Assembly: GCF_020687385.1 (NCBI RefSeq)
Contig: NZ_JAJEQM010000013.1
Coordinates: forward strand, 1 to 64,000
Origin: Hominilimicola fabiformis
GTDB lineage: Bacteria > Bacillota > Clostridia > UBA1381
Direction: 5' to 3'
DNA: 64,000 nucleotides
How positions within the stretch are numbered: position 1 is the first letter of the stretch; each line of letters starts with the position of its first letter. The notes beneath the pieces are model-generated. The model did not search any database, had not been told where the DNA came from, and worked only from the letters and a program-made list of their open reading frames with translations. Shown one piece after another: positions 27,661 through 38,931 of the stretch. A program made the position numbers and the translations under genes.

Positions 27661-27676
27661 GCCGCTCGGATATACT
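27648..27676 (+). promoter_or_regulatory. sigma-A promoter of beta-galactosidase gene
   Basis: TTGACA and TATACT with 17-bp spacing, 24 bp before the ATG. Confidence 0.82.
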
Positions 27677-27685
27677 AAAATATGA

Positions 27686-30646
<2,961 letters not shown>

Positions 30647-30655
30647 GAACACAAA

Positions 30656-30686
30656 AAAGGATAGCGGCAATATGTCGCTATCCTTT
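30656..30686. terminator. bidirectional terminator between lacZ and sugar kinase
   Basis: AAAGGATAGCG/CGCTATCCTTT 11-bp stem with T-rich sequence on the plus side and TTTTTTGTG on the minus side. Confidence 0.87.
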
Positions 30687-30689
30687 ATT

Positions 30690-31715
30690 TTATCTTACCA
30701 TTTCATCTTGATGACCTGTTGCTTTGTGTGATTTAATAACGCTTTCGATTTCTTCAATACTGCTTGCTGACATATCGCCTGCAACAGTGTTTTTAACAGC
30801 TGAAAGTGCGTTGCCGATTTCGATTGCTCTTTCAGGAGTACCGTACTTGATAAGTCCGTAAAGCACACCTGCAAGATATGCGTCACCCGAGCCTATGCGG
30901 TCGATAACTTCGATATTATTGTAAGGTTCTTCTTCATAGAAATTACCGTTCATATATATTTTTGAGTTGAAATTATGGTGCGTAGGGCTTACAGCCTCAC
31001 GTCTTGTTGTTGCAATAAGTGTGCAACCGTAAGTGTCGGCATAGCCTTTCATTATTTCTTCCAAAGTACCTGTTCTCTGCAACATTCTTCTTGATGTTTC
31101 TTCCGAAACGAAAAGAAAATCTACATATGGGAATATCGCCTCAACAGTCTTTTTAGCCTCTTCTTCAGACCACAAACTTGCACGGTAGTTTACGTCAAAT
31201 GAAATATATGCACCTGCCTCGTGGAATTTATGTATCATTTTAATAGCCGTTTCCTTTAGTGATGGGTCAAGTGCAAGCGTAATGCTTGAAATGTGAAAAA
31301 TCTTAGTTTTTGCGTATATATCCTCCGGAAGTTCGTCAAGAGAAAGTGAACAAAAACTTGAATTTGCTCTGTCATAAATTACCGATGATTTTCGCGGATA
31401 AGCACCGCTTTCATAGTAATAAACGCCCAATCTTTTTTGAGGTGAGTGGTCATATATGATATAGTCATCGGACACGTTTCCGTAACGAATTTTATTTCTT
31501 ATGAAATGTCCCATTTTGTTTTCGGGCAATTTTGTAACTATCGCCGAACGAATACCGAGCATTGCCGCACCCGATACAACGTTAAGTTCACTTCCGCCCG
31601 CATTTTTTTCAAATGTTTCGCTTTGAGAAATCTTTTCTTTGTTTGGAGGTGAAAGTCTTAGCATAACTTCGCCTAAACCGATAAGGTCAAAATCAGTATT
31701 TTCTTTAAATTCCAT
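30690..31715 (-). CDS. PfkB-family sugar kinase, 2-dehydro-3-deoxygluconokinase-like
   Basis: 341 residues from MEFKENTDFD; GGAGG lies 8 nt before this ATG. PfkB signatures: LIGLGEVMLRLSPP, the NAGGSELNVVSGAAMLG substrate region, and DRIGSGDAYLAGV with the catalytic Asp. The N-terminus resembles KdgK, which phosphorylates 2-keto-3-deoxygluconate from pectin/uronate breakdown; ribokinase-type substrates are possible. A consensus promoter sits upstream. Confidence 0.87.
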   Translation of the reverse strand: MEFKENTDFDLIGLGEVMLRLSPPNKEKISQSETFEKNAGGSELNVVSGAAMLGIRSAIVTKLPENKMGHFIRNKIRYGNVSDDYIIYDHSPQKRLGVYYYESGAYPRKSSVIYDRANSSFCSLSLDELPEDIYAKTKIFHISSITLALDPSLKETAIKMIHKFHEAGAYISFDVNYRASLWSEEEAKKTVEAIFPYVDFLFVSEETSRRMLQRTGTLEEIMKGYADTYGCTLIATTRREAVSPTHHNFNSKIYMNGNFYEEEPYNNIEVIDRIGSGDAYLAGVLYGLIKYGTPERAIEIGNALSAVKNTVAGDMSASSIEEIESVIKSHKATGHQDEMVR

Positions 31716-31746
31716 AGTAAAATCCTCCATCATAATGAATAATTTT

Positions 31747-31776
31747 ATTATACAATACAACAGTGCATTTAGTCAA
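31747..31776 (-). promoter_or_regulatory. sigma-A promoter of sugar kinase gene
   Basis: Minus-strand TTGACT (31771-31776) and TATAAT (31747-31752) at 18-bp spacing. Confidence 0.8.
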
Positions 31777-31808
31777 TAATTGTTATTATTTTGACATAGA
31801 CAAATTTG

Positions 31809-31837
31809 TTGTAAAGTGCAGGCCGTTATGATATAAT
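31809..31837 (+). promoter_or_regulatory. sigma-A promoter of DUF6472-dinB
   Basis: TTGTAA and TATAAT with 17-bp spacing, 21 bp before the small-gene ATG. Confidence 0.72.
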
Positions 31838-31858
31838 CATATTCAGAGGTGTTAAAAA

Positions 31859-32035
31859 ATGAAAACCAACTGTGAATTTTGTATGAATTACTATTATGAT
31901 GATGAATATGAATGTTATTGCTGTGCGATAAATTTGGACGAGGACGAAATGTACAGATTTACGATGGGCAATAACGATAACTGCCATTATTTCAGAATGG
32001 GCGACGACTATACGATTGTAAGGAAGCAAAACTGA
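31859..32035 (+). CDS. small Cys-rich DUF6472-like protein
   Basis: 58 residues, with GAGGTG 8 nt upstream. Sequence pattern: NCEFCMNYYYDDEYECYCC, NLDEDEMYRF, CHYFRMGDDY, IVRKQ at the end. Four or more cysteines spaced as CxxC and CC suggest metal binding. It matches the DUF6472 family commonly found in Clostridia; function unknown. Its TGA overlaps the dinB ATG by one base, so the two are coupled. Confidence 0.8.
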   Translation: MKTNCEFCMNYYYDDEYECYCCAINLDEDEMYRFTMGNNDNCHYFRMGDDYTIVRKQN

Positions 32036-33246
32036 TGGACAGAACAATACTTCATTGCGACTGTAATGCATTTTATGCGTCGGTAGAATGTGTATTAAAT
32101 CCGGAACTTAAAAAAGTGCCTATGGCGGTCGGCGGTGACGAGGAAAGCAGGCACGGCATTATTTTGGCAAAGAATGAGCTTGCGAAAAAGTACAACATAC
32201 AAACTGCCGAAACAATTTGGCAGGCAAAGAAAAAGTGTCCCGATTTAGTCATAGTCAGACCGCACCATGATTTGTATTACAAGTATTCAAAGCAGGTTAT
32301 GGATATTTATAAACGGTACACCGATTATGTCGAGTCGTTCGGACCTGACGAGGCTTGGCTTGATGTTACGGGAAGTAAAAGACTGTTCGGTGACGGTGTG
32401 AAGATTGCGAACGAGCTTAGAAGAATTGTAAGAGAGGAAACAGGGCTTACAATTTCAGTCGGAGTGTCATTTTGCAAGGTGTTCGCAAAGCTTGGCAGTG
32501 ACTATAAAAAACCGGATGCGACTACTGTGTTTTCAAAATCAAATTGGAAACAGTTTATATATCCGCTGTCGGTAAGAGATTTGCTTTTTGTCGGAAAAAA
32601 GACGGGTGATGAACTTGAAAGATTAGGCGTTAAAACTATCGGTCAGCTTGCAAAATATGACGAACATATCCTTGTCAGGCATTTCGGTAAAGCGGGGAAT
32701 ATGCTGTACAGATACGCAAACGGACTTGACAGTGAGCCGGTTAAATCAATATACGAAAAAGAGAAAGTTAAATCGGTCGGCAACAGTATGACGTTCAGAC
32801 AGGACCTTGTCGGTGAAGAAGATGTACGGAGCGGTATATATGCACTTTCGGACAGTGTTGCGGCACGTTTACGCCGAAAAAATATGAAATGCACGACAGT
32901 GCAAATATTGATAAAAGATCCGCAATTTAAGAGTATAAGCCGTCAGAAAAAACTCGAAAAGCCTACATATGTTTCAAGAGATATACGCAATGCGGCGATG
33001 GAGCTTGTAAAAAAATCTTGGAATTTAAAATTGCCGATACGAATGATGTCTGTAACGGGAACAAACCTTGTCGGCGAGAATGACGTATACGAACAGATGA
33101 GTTTGATTGAGGACAATACGGAAAATACGAAAAAAGTCGAGCAATTTGAAAAAACGGTTGATAATTTGAAAAATCGTTTCGGAAATGTGGTTTCGCTTGG
33201 CGGAAGTATAAAAAAATATGAGGGCAGTATAAGGAAAAGACCGTAA
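32035..33246 (+). CDS. dinB: Y-family DNA polymerase IV
   Basis: 403 residues. Translesion polymerase. Catalytic motifs ILHCDCNAFYASVE (Asp near the N-terminus) and FGPDEAWLDVTG (Asp-Glu pair), steric-gate region, a helix-hairpin-helix VRDLLFVGKKTGDELERLGVKTIGQLA, then the little-finger domain from about residue 240. No beta-clamp motif is evident at the C-terminus beyond QMSLIED, which may serve. Coupled to the upstream DUF6472 gene. Confidence 0.92.
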   Translation: MDRTILHCDCNAFYASVECVLNPELKKVPMAVGGDEESRHGIILAKNELAKKYNIQTAETIWQAKKKCPDLVIVRPHHDLYYKYSKQVMDIYKRYTDYVESFGPDEAWLDVTGSKRLFGDGVKIANELRRIVREETGLTISVGVSFCKVFAKLGSDYKKPDATTVFSKSNWKQFIYPLSVRDLLFVGKKTGDELERLGVKTIGQLAKYDEHILVRHFGKAGNMLYRYANGLDSEPVKSIYEKEKVKSVGNSMTFRQDLVGEEDVRSGIYALSDSVAARLRRKNMKCTTVQILIKDPQFKSISRQKKLEKPTYVSRDIRNAAMELVKKSWNLKLPIRMMSVTGTNLVGENDVYEQMSLIEDNTENTKKVEQFEKTVDNLKNRFGNVVSLGGSIKKYEGSIRKRP

Positions 33247-33267
33247 AAGTCATAAAATCGAAATTTA

Positions 33268-33296
33268 ATTCATATCTCGATAGGGGAGATATGAAT
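33268..33296. repeat. perfect 11-bp inverted repeat after dinB
   Basis: ATTCATATCTC (33268-33278) and GAGATATGAAT (33286-33296) with loop GATAGGG. No T-run follows. The right arm contains a GGGGAGAT ribosome-like site ahead of ATG codons at 33291 and 33297 that open a 16- to 18-codon frame ending at 33347. Confidence 0.6.
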
Positions 33297-33373
33297 ATGT
33301 ATAAAAGAAATCGTGTGAGCGGTAATTCCGGTGAGAAAATCGCTTGAGGTAAGATAATGCGTGTAAATTAAGA

Positions 33374-33402
33374 GGAACAGATTTTAAATCTGCTCCTTTT
33401 TT
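33374..33402 (+). terminator. terminator downstream of dinB
   Basis: GGAACAGATTT/AAATCTGCTCC stem (one mismatch) followed by TTTTTT, about 130 bp after dinB. Confidence 0.82.
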
Positions 33403-33431
33403 AGTAAGTGTATTATTCGATAAACCGAAAT

Positions 33432-33962
33432 TTAGCATTTTAAAATTATCTCCACTGCTTCATTTATAATAATTTTAAGTTCTTTTGTACCATCAATCAC
33501 ATAATCAGATATCGGTAAAATATCTTGTAGCATTTGTACATAAGCTATCCTTGCATATTTCAGATATACATCCATTTCATAACGAATATCATCCGCAGAA
33601 GATTCTTTCATATCTCTTAGGACTTTTCGAGCCAGTGCAATGTCTAATGGTGTATCAATAAATATACAACAATCCAAATAATCTTTTATCATTTTATTCT
33701 GATATGCAAACGGATAATCCAACAGCAAATAATCGTATCTGTCGCTATTTATTATTTTTTCAATATCTGCTTTTAACGGAGATAAATCCCATACATTATA
33801 ATTCGCACCGTCTGATACCCATTTATAAAAGTCATTTACTTCTCCGTCAAACGAGTAGTCATCAAAGTGAAGCGATGCTGTCCTTGTTAGTTTATCTTTT
33901 ATTGCATTTACTAAAGTTGTTTTTCCGCCTGCTGTCACAGCTCCGATAGCTATTATTTTCAT
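33432..33962 (-). CDS. P-loop kinase (uridine/nucleoside kinase-like)
   Basis: 176 residues. A Walker A-like GAVTAGGKTTLVNAI at residues 7-21, LHFDDYSFDG where uridine kinases hold a catalytic Asp, LLLDYPFAY (Walker B-like), and a LID-type IDTPLDIALARKVLRDM. Consistent with a small NMP/uridine-kinase fold enzyme; substrate unknown. Downstream of the GNAT gene on the same strand, 33 bp apart, likely cotranscribed. Confidence 0.75.
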   Translation of the reverse strand: MKIIAIGAVTAGGKTTLVNAIKDKLTRTASLHFDDYSFDGEVNDFYKWVSDGANYNVWDLSPLKADIEKIINSDRYDYLLLDYPFAYQNKMIKDYLDCCIFIDTPLDIALARKVLRDMKESSADDIRYEMDVYLKYARIAYVQMLQDILPISDYVIDGTKELKIIINEAVEIILKC

Positions 33963-33995
33963 TTCACTTACCCTCTAAATTCCGATTTATCTAAG

Positions 33996-34415
33996 TTATT
34001 TTAAATCCTTAAACATTTTTATATGCGGACAAAATTCTTCTTTATATATTTCGCCGATTTCGGTGTAACCGAGCTTTTTATAAAAATCTTTTGCCTGTAT
34101 TTGAGCGGAAAGCTCGATATGATGCGCACCAAATTCAAGTGCTTTTTCTTCAAGTATGACGATAACCTCACTGCCGAGCGACTGACCTCTGTATTCTTTC
34201 ATAACGGCGATACGGCCGATTTTCATGCAATCGTCGAAAAATAGTCGTCCCGTTGCACAAGGATTATCGTTTTCATCGTACAAAACAAGGTGCAAAGCGG
34301 TTTCGTCAATGTCGTCAAATTCGTATTCAAAACCCTGCTCTTCCACGAAAACGGACTGCCTTATCAATCTTGCATCCGGACTGTTAGTGAGTCCTTTTGA
34401 TAGTGTATATTTCAT
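33996..34415 (-). CDS. GNAT-family N-acetyltransferase
   Basis: 139 residues. Acetyl-CoA-binding signature IGRIAVMKEYRGQSLGSEVI with the Q/RxxGxG/A loop, ATGRLFFDD, then HIELSAQIQAKDFYKKLGY. The N-terminal RLIRQSVFVEEQGF resembles the YjcF/ElaA subgroup, substrate unknown. GGGGTGA precedes the ATG. Confidence 0.87.
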   Translation of the reverse strand: MKYTLSKGLTNSPDARLIRQSVFVEEQGFEYEFDDIDETALHLVLYDENDNPCATGRLFFDDCMKIGRIAVMKEYRGQSLGSEVIVILEEKALEFGAHHIELSAQIQAKDFYKKLGYTEIGEIYKEEFCPHIKMFKDLK

Positions 34416-34436
34416 AAATTCACCCCTAACATTCCT

Positions 34437-34465
34437 ATTATATCATACATATTGCATAAAAACAA
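34437..34465 (-). promoter_or_regulatory. promoter of GNAT-kinase operon
   Basis: Minus-strand TTGTTT (34460-34465) and TATAAT (34437-34442) at 17-bp spacing. Confidence 0.68.
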
Positions 34466-34524
34466 GTGAAATTTTAAAAATCAGAAAAATATTCAAAAAA
34501 AATTTAAAATGCTGTAATTAAGTA

Positions 34525-34552
34525 TTGCAAAAACAATAAAAAGTGATATAAT
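34525..34552 (+). promoter_or_regulatory. promoter of GGDEF-EAL gene
   Basis: TTGCAA and TATAAT at 16-bp spacing, 35 bp before the ATG. Confidence 0.7.
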
Positions 34553-34587
34553 ATAAACGTAAGCTATACAGCGGGGAGGCGAAGAAG

Positions 34588-36756
34588 ATGTCAGAGGGGA
34601 CAGTGGAAGAACTTCAAGAAAGAGTTCATCAACTGGAAGAAAATTTACGAAAAGTAAAGAGTCTTGATGAACTTACCGGACTTTACAACAGGAATACATA
34701 TTATGACCGTGTCAGGTGCAGATTTGAAAATGAACCGGACAAAGAATATGTTATTGTTTGCTTTGATGTCGAGAAATTCAAATTTGTCAATGACAGATTC
34801 GGTTTTGTCGAAGGTGACAGACTTCTTAGCTATATAGGCAAGAAATTGCAAGAAAGAGCCGCAAAATACGGTCTTGTAGCCGCAAGGCTTTCGGGTGATG
34901 TATTTTCTTTTATGGACTTTGAAGAAAATATTCAACCGGATGCATTGGGTGCGGAAATTCAAAGTTGGGTAAAGGATTATCCGATTGATTTTGAAATAAG
35001 AATGACTGTGGGAATTTACCACGTTAAAACAAAAAATATCCCCGTAAGGCTTATGTGCGACAGAGCAAGTTTTGCGTGTGAGTCGATAAAAAACAATTAT
35101 CTTGTTAATGTTGCGGAATATAATGACAGTGTGAAAAATTATGTTTTCTCGCAACACGAACTTTTAAACGAAAGTGAAAGGGCATTTGAAAATCACGAAT
35201 TTAAAGTGTATCTTCAGCCTAAATACGATATACGAACAACAAAGGTAATGGGTGCGGAAAGCCTTGTAAGATGGCAGCATCCCGAAAAAGGTCTTATCTT
35301 TCCGAAAGATTTTATTCCGATGTTTGAGCAGAATATGCTTATTACAAAACTTGACGAATATATATGGGAAGAAAGTTGCCGAATTTTACGTGATTATATT
35401 GATAAGGGATATACTGCGGTTCCTATATCGGTGAATGTTTCGAGAATGGATATTTATTCTCTTGATTTGTCAAAGATTTTTGTAAATCTTACGGAGAAAT
35501 ACAATATTGAGAGAAGATATTTGGAGATAGAAATTACCGAAAGTGCGTTTACAAGTGATGAAGAACAAATTTTGAAAGCTGTTGACGAACTTCGTGAATT
35601 GGGTTTCATTGTATTGATGGACGATTTCGGCAGTGGTTATTCGTCGCTTAATATGTTGAAAGATATAAGCGTTGATGTACTTAAAATAGATACAAGATTC
35701 CTTGAGGCAGGTCGTGACGGAAATACAAAGGGTAAAGAAATCCTTGAATCGGTTATAAAAATGGCAAAGTGGATTGGTTTGTCGATAATCGCCGAAGGTG
35801 TTGAAACGGACGAACAGAAGAATTTCTTGCTTGACAGAGGCTGTAATTATGCACAAGGATTTTATTTTTCAAGAGCGATAGATGAAGAATCTTTCGGAAA
35901 ATTAATCAGTGACCCAAATAATGTTGCGAATGAAAATTTGGACAACGTATTTGACAATACGATTGAAATTGAAGAATTGCTTCATTCCGATTTTATGACT
36001 GAGGGGTTGCTTAACAATATTTTGGGTGGCGTTGCACTGTATTCGCTCAGTAATGACGGAAATAAACTCAATGTTTTAAAAGCAAACGAATTTTATTATT
36101 CGATAACTAAGAATTATCCGAAAAATGTTACTGCAGGCGGATATGACGGATTGGAAAATCTTCATCCCGATGACAGAGAAAAGGCAATAAAGGCATTTCG
36201 TGAATCGAAAACGGCGGGGAATAAAGGTGTTTCCGTACAGGTCAGAAATGTATTCGGTGAAGATGTTATATGGCTGTCGATTAAAATTTTCTACCTTGCA
36301 AGCCGTGAAGATTGTTCAATTTATTATGCGTCTGTTTCGGACAGCAGTGAACAAATGGGCGTTTTGAGTAAACTCAGTATGCTAAGACGCAGTTTTGAAA
36401 CGGCACTTGACCTTATTGACGCCATTGCACTTGAGTATTATTTTATAAACAATACCATTGATGTAAAGACAAAACTTGCCGAAGGACATTCTTATATGTT
36501 TGGCACTTACATACAAAATGCGCTTGAATATATTTTGGACAATAAGATTGTTCATCACGATTCGATGGACGAATACAAAATATTATGCAAGCATTTAAAG
36601 AAAAGTGATAAACCGATTAGTGTCGTGCTTGACCTCTTGTATAAAGAAGATATGTATATGCGTTGTAAAGTTACGGCGAAAACAGTTTATGGAAACGGAA
36701 AGAGAATTAAATCGGTTATTGTAATTGAAAGTACAGGATTGGATGTAAAACCATAA
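34588..36756 (+). CDS. GGDEF-EAL domain protein with degenerate GGDEF, c-di-GMP phosphodiesterase-like
   Basis: 722 residues, no membrane segment. A short coiled coil (1-25) leads into a GGDEF domain (about 28-165) whose active-site motif is SGDVF, so cyclase activity is probably lost. The EAL domain (about 200-450) has ESLVRW in place of EALxRW, with SVNVSRMDI, EITESAF, LMDDFGSGYSSL, and AEGVET retained, so metal and c-di-GMP binding look intact. A PAS-like region (about 480-600, NLHPDDREKAIKAF) and an unassigned C-terminus follow. Likely a cytosolic phosphodiesterase or c-di-GMP sensor. Monocistronic. Confidence 0.87.
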   Translation: MSEGTVEELQERVHQLEENLRKVKSLDELTGLYNRNTYYDRVRCRFENEPDKEYVIVCFDVEKFKFVNDRFGFVEGDRLLSYIGKKLQERAAKYGLVAARLSGDVFSFMDFEENIQPDALGAEIQSWVKDYPIDFEIRMTVGIYHVKTKNIPVRLMCDRASFACESIKNNYLVNVAEYNDSVKNYVFSQHELLNESERAFENHEFKVYLQPKYDIRTTKVMGAESLVRWQHPEKGLIFPKDFIPMFEQNMLITKLDEYIWEESCRILRDYIDKGYTAVPISVNVSRMDIYSLDLSKIFVNLTEKYNIERRYLEIEITESAFTSDEEQILKAVDELRELGFIVLMDDFGSGYSSLNMLKDISVDVLKIDTRFLEAGRDGNTKGKEILESVIKMAKWIGLSIIAEGVETDEQKNFLLDRGCNYAQGFYFSRAIDEESFGKLISDPNNVANENLDNVFDNTIEIEELLHSDFMTEGLLNNILGGVALYSLSNDGNKLNVLKANEFYYSITKNYPKNVTAGGYDGLENLHPDDREKAIKAFRESKTAGNKGVSVQVRNVFGEDVIWLSIKIFYLASREDCSIYYASVSDSSEQMGVLSKLSMLRRSFETALDLIDAIALEYYFINNTIDVKTKLAEGHSYMFGTYIQNALEYILDNKIVHHDSMDEYKILCKHLKKSDKPISVVLDLLYKEDMYMRCKVTAKTVYGNGKRIKSVIVIESTGLDVKP

Positions 36757-36786
36757 AAAAGAGAATGCGACAGCATTCTCTTTTTT
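36755..36786. terminator. bidirectional terminator between GGDEF-EAL and ferredoxin genes
   Basis: AAAAAAGAGAATGC/GCATTCTCTTTTTT perfect 14-bp stem with GACA loop between convergent genes. Confidence 0.92.
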
Positions 36787-36797
36787 ATGTTAATAAA

Positions 36798-37490
36798 TTA
36801 ATCTAAAATTTCACCGTTTGTACCGATTGTATAAACTTGCCACGGAATGAATTTACCGCTGTTTTGCAACGCTGTTTTTGCGGCATACTCAATACCGCCG
36901 CAACATGGAACTTCCATACGAACTATCGTAACACTCTTAATGTTGTTGCTTTCGATAATCGCTTGCAATTTTTCGGTGTAGTCAATATCGTCAAGTTTCG
37001 GACAACCGATTAGTGTAATTCTGTTTTTTATAAACTTGTTGTGAAAATTGCCGTAAGCGTATGCACTGCAATCTGCCGCAATAAGAAGATTGGCATTGTC
37101 AAAATACGGTGCGTTGACAGGTACAAGTTTGATTTGTACCGGCCATTGTGAAAGTTGGCTCGTTGAAACAGGCGTGCTTGTTTCAGTATTGTGCTTTATA
37201 GCCTTTGCCATACTGCCCGGACAGACAAACGCAGGCTTTTCTTGTTCTTTTGCTTTCTGCATATTTTGCTTTACCGCATCTTCATCAAATGCTGCGGCTT
37301 CACGGGTTTCAAAAGAAATCGCATTAGTCGGACAGGTAGGTAAGCAGTTTCCTAAACCGTCGCAGTAATCGTCACGCAAAAGCTTTGCCTTGCCGTCAAC
37401 AATCACTATTGCACCTTCTTGACAGGCATCGGCACAAATACCGCAACCTGTACATTTATCTTCATCTATTTTTATAACTTGTCTTATCAT
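36798..37490 (-). CDS. 2x[4Fe-4S] ferredoxin domain protein
   Basis: 230 residues; the start at MIRQVIKIDED follows GGAGG by 7 nt. The N-terminal ferredoxin domain has CTGCGICADACQEG and a second cluster CDGLGNCLPTCP. The remaining ~170 residues contain FVCPGS, IAADCSAYAYGNFHNKF, LIGCPKLDD, and EVPCCGG, recurring in anaerobe ATP-binding/ferredoxin-like proteins of unknown role. Cytoplasmic electron carrier or sensor; partner not encoded nearby. Confidence 0.83.
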   Translation of the reverse strand: MIRQVIKIDEDKCTGCGICADACQEGAIVIVDGKAKLLRDDYCDGLGNCLPTCPTNAISFETREAAAFDEDAVKQNMQKAKEQEKPAFVCPGSMAKAIKHNTETSTPVSTSQLSQWPVQIKLVPVNAPYFDNANLLIAADCSAYAYGNFHNKFIKNRITLIGCPKLDDIDYTEKLQAIIESNNIKSVTIVRMEVPCCGGIEYAAKTALQNSGKFIPWQVYTIGTNGEILD

Positions 37491-37587
37491 AATAATCCTC
37501 CGTTTTAATATGTTTTTTCGACAATCACTATTATAATACAAAAATCAATAAAAGTCCACTATTTTAGTACAAATTCTTAAAGAAATA

Positions 37588-38160
37588 TTATACCATTCCC
37601 AAAAGCATATAAATCAACGTTCCGACAACACCACTGCCAAGAATAATTGTAATTGCGTTCATTTTAAATTTTCTGAGTAAAAACAGCGCCACAAGGAATA
37701 TACCGAGTTCGACAAAACGAATATCTTTTAACGATGCAGAAAAAATATCGGTTTGGAAAAGTGCGAGCATTAGTATAGATGTGCCTGCGGAGGTTATAAG
37801 TGCGACAACAGCTGGACGAAGGGCGGATAAAACCGTCTGAACTCCGCCGACAGTGCGGTATTTATAGTAGAAATACGCGAGTATAAAGCATATGACAAAT
37901 GACGGAATGATACAGCCGAGCGAACAAAGCAACACACCACCTATACCGGCGATACGCATACCGACAAATGTTGATGAATTTATGGAAATAGGACCCGGGG
38001 TCATTTCCGCAACAGTGATAAGGTCGGAAAATTCCTCCATAGTCATAAGGTGGTGTATGTTTACTATTTGTTCCTGAATAAGCGGAATTGCGGCATAACC
38101 GCCACCGACACTGAACAGACCGACTTGTATAAATGAAAAAAATAATTTCAGTAAAAGCAT
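37588..38160 (-). CDS. chromate transporter, ChrA domain (C-terminal-type half)
   Basis: 190 residues, about six hydrophobic segments. Half-size ChrA with FFSFIQVGLFSVGGGYAAIPLIQ and ITVAEMTPGPISINSSTFVG motifs. Overlaps the stop of the upstream ChrA half by one base (TAATG). Two short ChrA proteins normally act together as a split CHR transporter; chromate specificity is only by family. Confidence 0.88.
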   Translation of the reverse strand: MLLLKLFFSFIQVGLFSVGGGYAAIPLIQEQIVNIHHLMTMEEFSDLITVAEMTPGPISINSSTFVGMRIAGIGGVLLCSLGCIIPSFVICFILAYFYYKYRTVGGVQTVLSALRPAVVALITSAGTSILMLALFQTDIFSASLKDIRFVELGIFLVALFLLRKFKMNAITIILGSGVVGTLIYMLLGMV

Positions 38161-38744
38161 TATCCGATCTCCTTTTTATGTTTCTCTTTTAAAACCGACA
38201 CAAGTAAATCGAGTAGGCCTATTCCAAGACATACGAGTATGACTATCATAGCGCTTACCCCTAAAAAATAAGTACATACAAACGCAATAATCATCATTGC
38301 GATATATAAAATTCTGCGGGTTTTGAATACGTTTTTCGCAAGATTTATAACAACGTCAAATATAACTGCCGCAACGCCTGCACGCATAACTTGAAGTGCA
38401 ACGGCTATGTATTTGTTTGTTCGGAATTGGTTATAGAACAGAGATATGATTGAAAGTACAATCATGGGAGGCAATATTGTGCCGAAAACGGCGGAAAGCG
38501 AGCCTAAAATTCCTGCCATTCTGTAACCGATTATAACAGACGCGTTGACAGGCAGCGGACCGGGTGCGGACTGAGTTATTGCGGTCACGTCAAGCATTTC
38601 GTCCTCATCAAGCCATTGCAACTCCTCAACAAATTTTTTCTTCATTAATGAAACGATTACAAATCCGCCGCCGAATGTACATGAGCTTAAAACAAACATA
38701 GACTTAAATAATGTCCATAATATCCACGCTTTACTTTTTTTCAT
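38160..38744 (-). CDS. chromate transporter, ChrA domain (N-terminal-type half)
   Basis: 194 residues, membrane protein. Motifs LFKSMFVLSSCTFGGGFVIVSLM and VTAITQSAPGPLPVNASVIIGYRMAG define the CHR family. First gene of a two-gene operon with the other ChrA half; GGAGAG precedes the ATG and a consensus promoter lies upstream. Confidence 0.88.
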   Translation of the reverse strand: MKKSKAWILWTLFKSMFVLSSCTFGGGFVIVSLMKKKFVEELQWLDEDEMLDVTAITQSAPGPLPVNASVIIGYRMAGILGSLSAVFGTILPPMIVLSIISLFYNQFRTNKYIAVALQVMRAGVAAVIFDVVINLAKNVFKTRRILYIAMMIIAFVCTYFLGVSAMIVILVCLGIGLLDLLVSVLKEKHKKEIG

Positions 38745-38781
38745 TATGTAAATTCTCTCCTACTTTATTTTTAACGATTAC

Positions 38782-38810
38782 ATTATATCATTCTTTTTTG
38801 TGTTTGTAAA
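38782..38810 (-). promoter_or_regulatory. promoter of chrA pair
   Basis: Minus-strand TTTACA (38805-38810) and TATAAT (38782-38787) with 17-bp spacing. Confidence 0.8.
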
Positions 38811-38862
38811 TTCATAGGTCAGAATAAGATGTTAATAATTTTAAAAAAATTATAAAAAAATA

Positions 38863-38891
38863 TTGTTTTTTGAAATAAAATCTGATAAAAT
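38863..38891 (+). promoter_or_regulatory. promoter of ddh
   Basis: TTGTTT and TAAAAT with 17-bp spacing, 40 bp upstream of the ATG. Confidence 0.62.
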
Positions 38892-38931
38892 GTAAGGCGG
38901 AGTTAATTTTTAAAACAATGGAGTGATACAA

